Assembly (NCBI GenBank): GCA_910578185.1
Contig: CAJTPN010000006.1
Span: 2,111 to 66,110 of the forward strand
Source of the DNA: an uncultured Acetatifactor sp.
GTDB lineage: Bacteria; Bacillota; Clostridia; Lachnospirales; Lachnospiraceae
DNA length: 64,000 nucleotides
Reading direction: 5' to 3'
The notes beneath the pieces were generated by a model, which was not told the DNA's origin, made no database searches, and worked only from the letters and a program-made list of their open reading frames with translations. The stretch's first letter is position 1. The number at the start of each line of letters is the position of its first letter. The translations under genes were made by a program, and so were the position numbers. Shown here in pieces: positions 16,064-25,245 of this stretch.

Positions 16064-17023
16064 TTAATATTTCTGCCGTATTTTCTTTTCTTTCAGTTCC
16101 TCATAAAGCGCACAATAGTTCTCATAACGCATTTTGCTGATATTTCCTTTTGCCACCGCGTCCTTGACGCCGCAGATTTTCTCTCCCAAATGAGCACATC
16201 CGCCAAACCTGCAATTTTTCTCATGCTCCGCAAATTCGGGATAATACCCTGCCAATTCCTCTTTCTCCACGGATAGCAAGTCCAGGGAACTGAATCCAGG
16301 CGTATCCAAAATATAGGTGTCCCTGCCGATGGCTATCAGCTCGGAGTGTCTGGTGGTGTGTTTCCCACGCCGGGTCTTTCCGCTGATTTCCCCCGTCTCC
16401 ATGACAACCTCCGACTGCAGACAGTTGATCAGGGAAGATTTCCCCACACCACTGGGTCCTGCTACTGTGGTAGTCCTGCCCGCAAGATGTCCCCTCAGCT
16501 CTTCTATTCCCTCTGCGCACAGCGCGCTGGTGGCAAGCACCCGATAGCCACAGTCCCCATAGATCCGCAGGTATGTCTCAAGTTCCCGACTGTGGTCAAT
16601 ATCCTGCTTGTTGAAACAGATTATGGTATCCATTCCCTGCAGCCCCATCATAATGAGGAAACGGTCAAGTAACTGAAAGCTTGGCTTTGGCTCGGAGACA
16701 GAAAAGATGACCAGCGCCTGATCCACATTTGCCACCGCCGGTCGAATCAGTTCACTGTGCCGTGGCAGCAGTTCCCGAATATTGCCCAGACGCTTCCCGG
16801 CATCCAACTCATCTACCTCGACGTCATCTCCCACCAGCGGCTTACGGTTATCCTTCCGAAATACCCCTTTTGCCTTGCATTCATATATGACGCTTTCCGA
16901 CTCCCCCTCGCTGCAGACTGCCCGTCCAATGTCCGCTACCCGTCCAATGTCCGCTACCCGTCCAATGTCCGCTACGCGGACATAGTAAAACCCTGCAATT
17001 CCTTTAACTATCTTCCCTCTCAT
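16064..17023 (-). CDS. rsgA: Ribosome small-subunit GTPase RsgA with in-frame repeat insertion
   Basis: Circularly permuted GTPase that checks late 30S maturation. N-terminal OB fold (GKIVKGIAGFYYV), then G4 NKQD, G1 GPSGVGKSS, G3 DTPGF and a C-terminal zinc knuckle (NCRFGGCAHLGEKIC). The OB fold is interrupted after FYYV by three copies of a six-residue unit RVADIG encoded by an 18-bp tandem repeat. ATG at 17023 (MRGKIVKG) matches the family start; ATG at 17032 would add three residues. It lies between the PASTA kinase and ychF, as in related operons. Confidence 0.95.
   Translation of the reverse strand: MRGKIVKGIAGFYYVRVADIGRVADIGRVADIGRAVCSEGESESVIYECKAKGVFRKDNRKPLVGDDVEVDELDAGKRLGNIRELLPRHSELIRPAVANVDQALVIFSVSEPKPSFQLLDRFLIMMGLQGMDTIICFNKQDIDHSRELETYLRIYGDCGYRVLATSALCAEGIEELRGHLAGRTTTVAGPSGVGKSSLINCLQSEVVMETGEISGKTRRGKHTTRHSELIAIGRDTYILDTPGFSSLDLLSVEKEELAGYYPEFAEHEKNCRFGGCAHLGEKICGVKDAVAKGNISKMRYENYCALYEELKEKKIRQKY
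16923..16976 (-). repeat. 18-bp tandem repeat, three copies, inside rsgA
   Basis: Three adjacent 18-bp units (16923-16940, 16941-16958, 16959-16976), identical except for the last base of the third. Each encodes the residues R, V, A, D, I and G. Being a multiple of three, copy changes by slippage would keep the frame. Confidence 0.95.
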
Positions 17024-17038
17024 GCTTCCCATCCCGAC

Positions 17039-19165
17039 TTATTCCGCAATGAAATCAACTCTTCTGGTAAAAGAGCGTTTTTCCGTACCGCCCGGGATGG
17101 CAATCACTTCGCCGGTCACAGGATCCCTTGTGGTAGTTCCGCCCGTCTTCACCGAATAAGTGATGGTGATGGTTCCTCCCGGGGAGGTAATTCCGTAATA
17201 ATTTGCCGCCTGGGGAAAACTGGAAGTTTTTGTCTCCAAAAGTACCTGTCCATTGTCAGCGACCAAAGTGATTTCCACCTCTGTTCCCGTCACATAATCC
17301 GGCGCTTCTTCCACCGTAGGCGCCGTAATACTGGCAGCGCACCGATAGGTAACGTTCTGTACCCCCTTGCTGACCTTGATATCCACCGAAATCCCCGGCT
17401 CCACAAAAGACCCTTCCGAGTAACTCTGATAACAGATTTGCCCCTCTTCAAACTCCGAGCTGTACACCTGGCTGACCTCTCCTATCTCCAATCCCGCTTC
17501 TATGGCCGTGATCGTTGCATCTTGTTCGGAAAGTCCCAACAACTTGGGTACTCTGACTCTCTCCTTCCCAAGGCATATGGTAATTGTAATGTTTGTTCCC
17601 CTGGCCACCCTGGTCTCAGCGGATGGAATCTGGGCCATCACCCGATCTTTTCCCACATCGGCAGAATAAGCTGTCTCCTTGGTAACCGCAAATCCTAGGG
17701 CGGTAAGCTTTTCATATGCCTCCGCATATGTTAGATTAAGCACTTCGGGTACTTCTACTCCCTTGCTTGCCGTCAGGATAACAGTACTGCCCTCCGGAAC
17801 ATCAGCGCCTGCCGCAACATTGGCGCGAATTACCACACCCACCGCAACCGTCTCTGATTCCTCATATGCCACTTCTGACTTCAGTCCATATCTGATCAGT
17901 TCGTTTCTGGCTTCTTCCACGCTCTTACCACTCACCACCGGCATTTTCACATACTTTGCGTCGTCCCCGGTAACAAAGGGGGGTTCCAATGTGGCCGACT
18001 GGCTGCTCTGGTTATCGGGATTGTCCTCCTCTCCCTGGGTTCCAAACACATTGATTGCCAGAATGATTACAATCACACAGATAACCACACCTCCGGCAAG
18101 CGCCAGAAAAGTTGTAACATGCTCCATTCTGGGATTATAATCGTACTCGTCGTCATCCTCGCCTTCCCCTTCGTCCTCATACACTTCCTCCGCCTCGGAA
18201 CGAAGACGCATTGTGTCTTCCCTCTCGGTATAGTCACGACTTTCCTGATAAGCGGACCGGCGCTTTATCTGTTCCATATCCCTGGGCGTAATCATTCGGG
18301 TACCGCCGTTTAAATCCGGTTCCTTCTGCACTACAAAATTTTCATCCGGATTCATCAACGACTGTTTTAAGTCCGCAATCAGCTCCTGCATATTCTGATA
18401 CCTGCGATCCGGAGATTTCTGACAGCACTTTATTACGATTCCCTCCACACTGTCAGGAATTTCCGGAACAAATTCCTTGGGAGAAGGCAATTCCTCCTGA
18501 ATATGCTTAATTGCGATTGCCACTGTCGTCTCGCCGTTAAAAGGAACCCTCCCCGTGAGCATTTCAAACATGGTGATTCCCAGCGAATAAATATCGCTTT
18601 TTTCATCGCTATATCCGCCCCTTGCCTGTTCTGGAGAGGTATAGTGGACGGATCCCATCACATTGGAGGTAATGGTATTACTGGTGGCTGCCTTGGCAAT
18701 ACCAAAGTCCGTCACCTTTACCTTCCCATCCCTGGAGATAATAATATTCTGAGGCTTGATATCCCTATGAATAATATGATTGTTATGGGCAGCCTCAATT
18801 CCCATACTAACCTGTATCGCAATGCTGACTGCCTCTTTAAAAGACAGCCTCGCCTTTTTTTCAATATATTTTTTGAGCGTGATCCCTTCCACCAGCTCCA
18901 TTACAATATAATAGATATCATCTTCTTCGCCAACATCATACACGTTTACTATATTGGGGTGCATCAGCCCTGCCGCCGCCTGTGCTTCCGTGCGGAACTT
19001 TGAGACAAAATTAGCATTTTCGCTGAATTCCTGCTTTAAAACCTTTACCGCCACATACCGATTCAGTTTATGACATTTTGCCTTATAGACATCCGACATA
19101 CCGCCGGTACCGATTTTTTCAAGAATCTCATACCTGTCTCCTATCATCATTCCAATTCTAATCAT
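17039..19165 (-). CDS. prkC: PASTA-domain Ser/Thr protein kinase PrkC/StkP-like
   Basis: Membrane kinase that senses muropeptides or lipid II and phosphorylates division and translation proteins. Cytosolic Hanks kinase at about 11-275 with GTGGMSDVYKA, catalytic HRDIKPQN, DFG and the activation loop with SPEQARGG. An acidic juxtamembrane stretch (DEGEGEDDDEYD) and one membrane helix follow (about 357-380), then three PASTA repeats (about 405-605) and a further C-terminal domain of about 100 residues. 708 aa. Directly downstream of its phosphatase (14 nt). Confidence 0.96.
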   Translation of the reverse strand: MIRIGMMIGDRYEILEKIGTGGMSDVYKAKCHKLNRYVAVKVLKQEFSENANFVSKFRTEAQAAAGLMHPNIVNVYDVGEEDDIYYIVMELVEGITLKKYIEKKARLSFKEAVSIAIQVSMGIEAAHNNHIIHRDIKPQNIIISRDGKVKVTDFGIAKAATSNTITSNVMGSVHYTSPEQARGGYSDEKSDIYSLGITMFEMLTGRVPFNGETTVAIAIKHIQEELPSPKEFVPEIPDSVEGIVIKCCQKSPDRRYQNMQELIADLKQSLMNPDENFVVQKEPDLNGGTRMITPRDMEQIKRRSAYQESRDYTEREDTMRLRSEAEEVYEDEGEGEDDDEYDYNPRMEHVTTFLALAGGVVICVIVIILAINVFGTQGEEDNPDNQSSQSATLEPPFVTGDDAKYVKMPVVSGKSVEEARNELIRYGLKSEVAYEESETVAVGVVIRANVAAGADVPEGSTVILTASKGVEVPEVLNLTYAEAYEKLTALGFAVTKETAYSADVGKDRVMAQIPSAETRVARGTNITITICLGKERVRVPKLLGLSEQDATITAIEAGLEIGEVSQVYSSEFEEGQICYQSYSEGSFVEPGISVDIKVSKGVQNVTYRCAASITAPTVEEAPDYVTGTEVEITLVADNGQVLLETKTSSFPQAANYYGITSPGGTITITYSVKTGGTTTRDPVTGEVIAIPGGTEKRSFTRRVDFIAE

Positions 19166-19179
19166 ATATGCTCTCCATT

Positions 19180-19911
19180 CTAACTGTTGACCCCAATTAA
19201 AATTACGCTGATATTATCTCTGCCGCCGTGTTCGTTTGCGGCTTTCACCAGTTCCTGCGCCTTCTCCACAGTATCCCTGGCCCCATCCAGTATCATCCGT
19301 ATCTCCTCATCTTCCAGCATATTCGTCAAACCATCCGTACACATCAATATTTCGTCGCCTTCTTCCAACTGTACCGTAAAGAAATCAACATTCACGGTCT
19401 CTTCAGCCCCCACCGCCCTGGTGATAATATTTTTATCCGGGTGGCATCTGGCGTCTTCTCTGTTCAGTTCGCCTCTGCGCACCATTTCCTCTACCCAGGA
19501 GTGATCCCTGGTAACCTGACGTATTCCCTTGCTGTTGGCCACATACAGCCTGCTGTCCCCCACATTCGCCACAAAAAGGCTCTTTCCCTCACAGGTGGCG
19601 GCTACCAGAGTGGTACCCATACCTTCCAGCCAGGGAAAAAATGCCGCACGCTGACGCACCAGTTTATTGGCTGCCTGAATCGCCTCATCCAGAATCCGCG
19701 TGGGATCCGTTTCCAACGAAGACGAAACTTTTTCCACAACTGTCTCCACCGTAACCCTGGAAGCATAGTCGCCTGCATTATGTCCTCCCATGCCGTCCGC
19801 AACCAGAAACAGGTTTGACAGATGTCCTACCTGTTGCTCCGATGAGTATACATAATCCTGATTTAATTTTCTCTTTCTTCCTATATCAGTTATGGAAAAC
19901 GTTTTTAACAC
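19180..19911 (-). CDS. stp: PP2C-type Ser/Thr phosphatase Stp/PrpC
   Basis: Metal-dependent phosphatase that reverses PrkC phosphorylation. PPM motifs: RKRKLNQDY, ADGMGGHNAGDYAS (metal Asp), ANVGDSRLY, CTDGLTNML and the final GGRDNISVI. 243 aa is typical. GTG start at 19911 with GGAGG 9 nt upstream. Adjacent to the kinase, the usual pairing. Confidence 0.96.
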   Translation of the reverse strand: MLKTFSITDIGRKRKLNQDYVYSSEQQVGHLSNLFLVADGMGGHNAGDYASRVTVETVVEKVSSSLETDPTRILDEAIQAANKLVRQRAAFFPWLEGMGTTLVAATCEGKSLFVANVGDSRLYVANSKGIRQVTRDHSWVEEMVRRGELNREDARCHPDKNIITRAVGAEETVNVDFFTVQLEEGDEILMCTDGLTNMLEDEEIRMILDGARDTVEKAQELVKAANEHGGRDNISVILIGVNS

Positions 19912-19937
19912 GTTTCATTTCCTCCAATGTCCTGTAG

Positions 19938-20990
19938 CTAAGACCTGTGTCTGCGTCGCAACTGCCCGCAGGCACCGTCTATATCCCTGCCCATTTCCCT
20001 TCTAATAGTACCATTTATTTTATTTTTTTCAAGCATATTTTGAAATTCCCGTATTCTGCCCGGCTTTGGACGCACAAAATCCCGCTCCCTGACAGGGTTA
20101 ACGGGAATCAAATTAATATGGCAGCAAAGAGGTCTGGCAAGCTTTATCAGCGCCTCGGCGTCCTCGTCCGTATCGTTCACTCCCCCCAGCAGACTATACT
20201 CAAAAGTAATCCGCCTGCCGGTTTGTCGAAAATAATCTTCACAGGCCTCCATCAATTCCGCAATGGAATACTTGGAGGCAATGGGCATCAGCTTCCTGCG
20301 CTTCTCGTCGGTGGCCGCATGCAGAGACAGGGCCAGCGTAATCTGAATCCCCTCCTCTGCCAGCTTCCTGATGCCAGGTACGATGCCGCAGGTAGACACC
20401 GTAATATTTCTCTGGCTCATATGCAGACCGTTTTCATCGGTAAGCATTCGCAAAAACCGCACCAGATTGTCATAATTGTCAAGAGGTTCCCCTATGCCCA
20501 TCACCACCACATTGGACACTCTCTCCCCGGTGAGCAAAGTAATGGCGTATACCTGATCCAACATTTCAGAGGGCAAAAGATTTCTCTCCAACCCGTCCAA
20601 AGTGGACGCACAAAACCGGCAGCCCATGCGACATCCCACCTGAGAAGAGATACACACACTGTTGCCGTGATGATATTTCATCCATACGCTCTCCACCACA
20701 TTGCCGTCGGAAAGCGCAAACAGAAATTTTCTGGTGCCGTCCATGGCGGATTCCTGCACCTGTACCGCCCGCAATGCCGTATACTCGTATCGCTCCTCAC
20801 AGGCTTCCCGCAATGCCTTGGGAAGATTGGTCATCTCATTGAAATCTCTGGCCAACTTCCCATGCATCCACTCATACATCTGTCTGGCGCGGAAGGGCTT
20901 CTCACCCATGGCCGCCAGTTCCTGTGTCAGTTCCTCCAACGTGAGTGACTTCACGTCTGTTTTTTGCTTTTTTATTAAATAATTATCCAA
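19938..20990 (-). CDS. rlmN: 23S rRNA (A2503-C2)/tRNA (A37-C2) methyltransferase RlmN
   Basis: Radical-SAM methyltransferase. The 4Fe-4S motif CRMGCRFC, the methyl-carrying Cys near the C-terminus (DIDGACGQL) and the GIGEPLDNYDN segment are present, so the full dual-Cys mechanism is retained. 350 aa. Starts with TTG at 20990 (AGGA 9 nt upstream). In B. subtilis-like operons rlmN likewise lies between rsmB and the phosphatase. Confidence 0.96.
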   Translation of the reverse strand: MDNYLIKKQKTDVKSLTLEELTQELAAMGEKPFRARQMYEWMHGKLARDFNEMTNLPKALREACEERYEYTALRAVQVQESAMDGTRKFLFALSDGNVVESVWMKYHHGNSVCISSQVGCRMGCRFCASTLDGLERNLLPSEMLDQVYAITLLTGERVSNVVVMGIGEPLDNYDNLVRFLRMLTDENGLHMSQRNITVSTCGIVPGIRKLAEEGIQITLALSLHAATDEKRRKLMPIASKYSIAELMEACEDYFRQTGRRITFEYSLLGGVNDTDEDAEALIKLARPLCCHINLIPVNPVRERDFVRPKPGRIREFQNMLEKNKINGTIRREMGRDIDGACGQLRRRHRS

Positions 20991-21055
20991 TTTTTCTTAT
21001 CCTCGCCCAAAGCTTTCGTCGGTACCTTCTCATATTACAACGTCCGAAAAACCTA

Positions 21056-21072
21056 ATATCATCTTATGATAT
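21056..21072. promoter_or_regulatory. 17-bp palindrome between rsmB and rlmN
   Basis: ATATCAT-AAG-ATGATAT, a perfect 7-3-7 inverted repeat in the 93-nt rsmB-rlmN gap. It could be a protein-binding site or short RNA hairpin. No T-run follows it. Nothing links it to a known regulator. Confidence 0.35.
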
Positions 21073-21083
21073 AACTCAATGCA

Positions 21084-22586
21084 TTAATTCAAGAAAGCCT
21101 TCGGCTCCCCCTGCGCGTCCGTACCCTGCTGCCTACTTCTGAACCTGGCGATAAAAAAACCGTCCGACTCCATGTATCCGGGCAAAAGCTGTATACAGGC
21201 TGCTCTTTCCTCTTTTGTCAGGCCAAATCCAGAGTCTTTGCCCGCTTTATCCAGATCCGCCTCCAGACGCTTCCTTTGTTCCATCAAAATGTCAGGAAGC
21301 GTTTCCGAGAGAGGCATCGGTTCCAGCCCAAGTTCCCGGGTGAGAAAACGCACCATTTCCTGATTCTCCCCGCTGTTTATGGTACAGGTACTGTACACCA
21401 ATATCCCCCCCGGTTTCAAGTAGCCTGCTGACGCTCTTGCGATCTGTCTTTGCAGTTTCGGCAGGCTGTCCATATCTTTTCTGGTAATACGATACTTAAT
21501 ATCCCGCTTCTTGCCCATTACCCCAAGCCCTGAGCAGGGTACGTCCAGCAAAACCACGTCCGCCGTCCCCACAAGCGCCTCGTCCGTCCCTGTGGCGTCA
21601 AATACCTCAACCTTCATATGATCGGCTCCCATACGTCGGATATTTTCCTCTATCAATGCCGTCTTTTCTTCCGATACATCCCGGGCAAGAACCAAGCCCA
21701 ACCGTTCCTTCTCCCCCGGCAGTCTTTGTCCGTCCCCCACGGCATGTTCCCGGGCCAAGATACTCTTGCCTCCCGGCGCGGCACAGACATCAATGACAAA
21801 ATCTCCCTCTCTGATACCTGCCGCTTCCACCCCAAGCGCGGAACTCACATCCTGTACGGTACACATTCCCTCCTCAAATCCTGGCAATGTATCCACGCTC
21901 CCCATATGTCCCGGCTGTGTAGCCAGGTACACCCAAGGCAGATACATGCTTTGCCGCAGCTTTATCCCCGTTTCCTCCATCTTCGCGCAAATCGCAGCCC
22001 GTTCCTCTTGAGACAGCTTTAAGGCAAAGCGCAGTGAAACTGGATGAATCTCCATCAGCTTCCCTAAAAGTGTTGACGTAATATCGCTTCCATATTCATC
22101 CATCCAAAGCTTCACCAACCATTCGGGCATTGAATATTTAACGGAAAAATAGCTTACAGGCTCCTTGTATCTATCCGGCAGCGGAAGATTTTCTTTTTCT
22201 CTGGAAATCGCGCGCAAAATACCGTTTACAAAACCTTTCAAACTGCCAAATCCCCTCTTTGACGCCAGCTTACAGGCCTCATTACACACGGCGCTGTCTG
22301 GAACAGAATCCATGTAAATCAGTTGATAAACGCTCATGCGCAGCAGACATCGGATCAGGGGGCGCATCTTTTTTACAGGTATTTTGGAGTAGTGATTCAG
22401 ATAGTAATCCAACTCAAGCCGTCTCTCCAAAGTCCCCTCCGCCAGACGCTTTAAAAATGCCTTATCCCGCCCGTCCATATAATCATATTTATCCAATACG
22501 GCTTTCATCAGCCTGTGTGAATATGCTTCATCCCGTTCCAATGTAAGAAGCATGTCCAGGACAATTTCTCTATTGTTCTCCCCCAT
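21084..22586 (-). CDS. rsmB: 16S rRNA (cytosine967-C5)-methyltransferase RsmB
   Basis: N-terminal NusB-like RNA-binding domain (REIVLDMLLTLERDEAYSH, about residues 6-130) followed by a Rossmann methyltransferase: SAM motif VIDVCAAPGGKS, catalytic PCSGLGVMG and the second Cys in YSTCTI. 500 aa is longer than the usual 430-450; the extra residues lie in a charged loop after the SAM motif (HAVGDGQRLPGEKERLG) and before the C-terminus. Its own site CAGGAG lies 6 nt before the ATG, after a small leader ORF. Confidence 0.94.
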   Translation of the reverse strand: MGENNREIVLDMLLTLERDEAYSHRLMKAVLDKYDYMDGRDKAFLKRLAEGTLERRLELDYYLNHYSKIPVKKMRPLIRCLLRMSVYQLIYMDSVPDSAVCNEACKLASKRGFGSLKGFVNGILRAISREKENLPLPDRYKEPVSYFSVKYSMPEWLVKLWMDEYGSDITSTLLGKLMEIHPVSLRFALKLSQEERAAICAKMEETGIKLRQSMYLPWVYLATQPGHMGSVDTLPGFEEGMCTVQDVSSALGVEAAGIREGDFVIDVCAAPGGKSILAREHAVGDGQRLPGEKERLGLVLARDVSEEKTALIEENIRRMGADHMKVEVFDATGTDEALVGTADVVLLDVPCSGLGVMGKKRDIKYRITRKDMDSLPKLQRQIARASAGYLKPGGILVYSTCTINSGENQEMVRFLTRELGLEPMPLSETLPDILMEQRKRLEADLDKAGKDSGFGLTKEERAACIQLLPGYMESDGFFIARFRSRQQGTDAQGEPKAFLN

Positions 22587-22607
22587 ATGGATCTCCTGAC
22601 CAAAGAT

Positions 22608-22640
22608 TTACATCCGCCCCTTGAATACCTGATTCTCCAC
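22608..22640 (-). CDS. Candidate 10-codon leader peptide before rsmB
   Basis: GTG start with an ideal Shine-Dalgarno GGAGGAG 6 nt upstream, then ENQVFKGRM and TAA, ending 19 nt before the rsmB start. The last codons and the stop lie in the 3' arm of a hairpin (22611-22663), so a translating ribosome would open it. No known leader is recognised. Confidence 0.35.
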   Translation of the reverse strand: MENQVFKGRM

Positions 22641-22663
22641 ATGAATCTCCTCCCGGGCGGATG
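22611..22663 (-). promoter_or_regulatory. Inverted repeat enclosing the rsmB leader
   Basis: CATCCGCCC (22663-22655) and GGGCGGATG (22619-22611) are perfectly complementary over 9 bp with a 35-nt loop that contains the leader's ribosome site and start codon. Candidate translation-coupled attenuation or stability element. Confidence 0.45.
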
Positions 22664-22784
22664 CATCCTTTTAATTTTTATAAAACCAGTGGTGTGATGA
22701 CTGGAATATTCTCAGCTAAAGAGCCAGAAATCACTATTGTACTGACACAATTACTTTCAGCTAAATGACACAGAATGAATTTTC

Positions 22785-22916
22785 AGTCTGCCGGGCGGCG
22801 GAAAGAGGCGATGCAGCGGCTTCGTTGACCGATGACAACAAAGAGTTAAAACTCTTGGCAGATGGAAATTCAGACAAGTCATGTGGCGAAATATAAATGT
22901 GTCAGTTCACTAATCA
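22785..22916. other. Structured element A, similar to a leader at 62310-62432
   Basis: On the + strand TCTGCC (22796-22801 region) pairs with GGCAGA near 22857 around a hairpin AAGAGT-TAAA-ACTCTT; GAATTT and AAATTC extend the outer stem. Ordered matches to the element at 62310 include TTCA.TCTG, GCGG, TGC[A/T]GCGGC, GACC, CAAAGA, AAAAC, GGCA, and a tail ending ATAA.TG.GTCAG...ACTAA. It fills most of the yugP-rsmB gap. Orientation and function unknown. Confidence 0.4.
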
Positions 22917-23605
22917 TCATTTCTGCGATTTCCCCCAAACAGAATCACCAGACGAAGCAGCTGTAAAATTGCGGAAGCCGCTGCCGCTACATATGTCATG
23001 GCTGCCGCAGTCAGCACCTTCTTACATCCGTTATTCTCCTCCCGGGACAAAAGACCATACTGCTCAATCTTTGCCACTGCCCTTGTGGATGCATTGAACT
23101 CCACCGGTAATGTGACCAACTGAAACAATACTGCAAGCGCAAAAGCCCAGATACCAATCTGAATCAACACCTGGTTCCAACTCAAAATCACACCCAGAAA
23201 GATCAATGGAAATCCCAGCTTACTGCCGATATTGGCTACCGGTACCAGCGCTGTTCTGAAATTCAGAGGCGAGTATCCCTTTGCATGCTGAATCGCATGC
23301 CCGCATTCATGGGCCGCCACCCCCACGGCAGTAACCGAGGGCTGGTTATATACGCTTCTGGAGAGTCGCACCGTATTGGTGCGGGGATCGTAGTGATCTC
23401 CGCTCTCCCCGGACAGACATTCTATTTGTACATTGTAAAGCCCCTCGCTGTTCAAAATTCTCCTGGCAGCCTCCGCCCCGTTGATTCCGGTACTGTTGCG
23501 GATTCTACTGTATTTGCTCATAGTACTGTTCACCAGAGCACTGGCGCCCAGGCACAGAACCATACCAATAAGTACCAAAATATAAGTGGGATCCCAATAA
23601 ATCAT
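22910..23605 (-). CDS. Membrane zinc metallopeptidase, YugP family
   Basis: 231 aa with a hydrophobic N-terminal segment, zinc-binding HECGH motif (AAHECGHAIQHA, about residue 97) and two or three C-terminal membrane segments. This is the architecture of the YugP/Zn_peptidase_2 family, whose substrate is not settled. It starts 3 nt after the fmt stop, so it is translated with the formyl-Met pathway genes; such an insertion between fmt and rsmB occurs in Clostridia, but its link to translation is not known. Confidence 0.88.
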   Translation of the reverse strand: MIYWDPTYILVLIGMVLCLGASALVNSTMSKYSRIRNSTGINGAEAARRILNSEGLYNVQIECLSGESGDHYDPRTNTVRLSRSVYNQPSVTAVGVAAHECGHAIQHAKGYSPLNFRTALVPVANIGSKLGFPLIFLGVILSWNQVLIQIGIWAFALAVLFQLVTLPVEFNASTRAVAKIEQYGLLSREENNGCKKVLTAAAMTYVAAAASAILQLLRLVILFGGNRRNDD

Positions 23606-23608
23606 TCC

Positions 23609-24559
23609 TTATCGCTCCTCTCTTTGCCCCAGAATTTCCCCTGGCCGTACTTTCACTCCCAACAAGAAATCATGCGCCGTCATCCGTTTTTTGCCTTCCA
23701 TTTGAAGCTCATAGATACATAATGCTCCTTTTCCCGCCGCCACCGTGATAGAATCCTTATCCGTCCTCAAAACTTCACCGGGTGTCCGCCCACAGACATT
23801 TTCCGTGACAACAGGTCCGGCGCGCCAAATTTTCATCTGTTTCCCCCTGTATTCCGTATATGCGCTGGGCCAGGGCGTCATGGCGCGAATCAATCTGTCG
23901 ATCACAGCCACATCCGCTGTAAAATCAATGCGCCCCATTTCCTTGTCTATTTTGCTGGCATAACAGCTGAGTGCGTCCTGCTGCCTTTCCGGAGTCAATT
24001 TACCCTGTTCCAACAACGTAAGTGCCTCCGTGATTGCCTCTCCGCCCAACAGCATCAGCTTATCATGCAATGTCGCATAATTATCATCCGAAAGAATGGG
24101 AATTTCCTTCCGATAAAGCATATCCCCCGTGTCGATCCCGGCGTCCATCTGCATAATAGTGATTCCCGTTTTCTCCTCACCGTCAAGGATCACATGCTGA
24201 ATGGGAGAGGCCCCTCTGTACTTAGGCAGCAGGGATGCATGAATATTCAGGCTCCCAAACGGCGGCATATCCAATATTTCCTGTGACAGAATCTGCCCGA
24301 AGGCAGCCACGATAAAGACATCCGCCCCATACTGCCTAAGCTCTGCCATGGCCTCCCGCTCCCTGATCCGCCGGGGCTGCATTACGGGAATCCCATGGGC
24401 CAGAGCGCATACCTTAACCGGAGACGGCACTGGCTCACCGCTTCTGCCCTTTGGCTTATCGGGCTGCGTCACCACCCCCAGAATCTCATGTCCGGCACGA
24501 ATCAGCGCTTCCAGAGCGCCGGCCGCAAAATCCGGTGTACCTAAAAATAAAATCTTCAT
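23609..24559 (-). CDS. fmt: Methionyl-tRNA formyltransferase
   Basis: Formylates initiator Met-tRNA with 10-formyl-THF. N-terminal formyltransferase domain with FLGTPDFAAGALEAL, catalytic Asn-His-Asp region (LNIHASLLPKYRGASPI, then DAGIDTGDML), and a C-terminal OB domain from about residue 205. 316 aa. Follows def by 61 nt. Confidence 0.97.
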   Translation of the reverse strand: MKILFLGTPDFAAGALEALIRAGHEILGVVTQPDKPKGRSGEPVPSPVKVCALAHGIPVMQPRRIREREAMAELRQYGADVFIVAAFGQILSQEILDMPPFGSLNIHASLLPKYRGASPIQHVILDGEEKTGITIMQMDAGIDTGDMLYRKEIPILSDDNYATLHDKLMLLGGEAITEALTLLEQGKLTPERQQDALSCYASKIDKEMGRIDFTADVAVIDRLIRAMTPWPSAYTEYRGKQMKIWRAGPVVTENVCGRTPGEVLRTDKDSITVAAGKGALCIYELQMEGKKRMTAHDFLLGVKVRPGEILGQREER

Positions 24560-24620
24560 ATTCCCACCTCTGCAACTATCTTTCTTTGTATATCATTTCT
24601 CAAAAGCGGGCGGCCCCACC

Positions 24621-25106
24621 TCACTGTTCCTCTGTCTCCTCTTCACACGAGGTATCCTGCAGCTCTCCTTCCACCTTATCTACATAAAGTTTCCCATCCA
24701 AATGATCCAGTTCATGACATACCGCACGGGCAAAAAGTTCCGTGGCTTCCAGTTCAAACTCTGTCATATTTACGTCCAGGGCCGCCACCTTGACATAGTT
24801 GGGACGTCTCACCTGTCCGGATTTCCCCGGCACACTCAGGCACGCCTCCGGGCCAAACTGCTCCCCGCTGCTCTCCACGATCCTGGGATTGATAAATATA
24901 TGAGGATCATCGCCATTTACGTCAATCACCACAATCCTCTTCAAAATCCCCACCTGGGGAGCCGCCAGCCCCACCCCGTTGGCCTCATACATGGTATCCA
25001 GCATATCCTCAATGAGTTCCTTGATGCGAGGCGTCATCTCCACCACCGCCTTACACTTTTTCGTCAAAACTTCTTCTCCGATTTCCCGTATATTCCTGAT
25101 TGCCAT
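24621..25106 (-). CDS. def: Peptide deformylase
   Basis: Iron or zinc metalloenzyme that removes the N-formyl group from nascent proteins. Motif 1 GVGLAAPQVG, motif 2 EACLSVPG (Ala where Gly is usual in EGCLS; the metal-binding Cys is kept), motif 3 HELDHLDG. 161 aa with an acidic C-terminal tail (CEEETEEQ). Type 1/3-like length. Confidence 0.96.
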   Translation of the reverse strand: MAIRNIREIGEEVLTKKCKAVVEMTPRIKELIEDMLDTMYEANGVGLAAPQVGILKRIVVIDVNGDDPHIFINPRIVESSGEQFGPEACLSVPGKSGQVRRPNYVKVAALDVNMTEFELEATELFARAVCHELDHLDGKLYVDKVEGELQDTSCEEETEEQ

Positions 25107-25245
25107 TTCTCCTGTCCTTTCTAATTTACACTATTTTTGCTCTTTTATTCCCTGGTGCATTCGACAAATACCACAGAGATACGACTGAAAATAATCCTTG
25201 CTACGAAAAAAATGCTGTTATGTTTTGCCGGATGTCCTATCATCC

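Noticed and set aside
25160..25166. Exact 0A-box TGTCGAA upstream of def
   Set aside because: A 7-mer is expected several times by chance in 64 kb, and no promoter geometry supports it.
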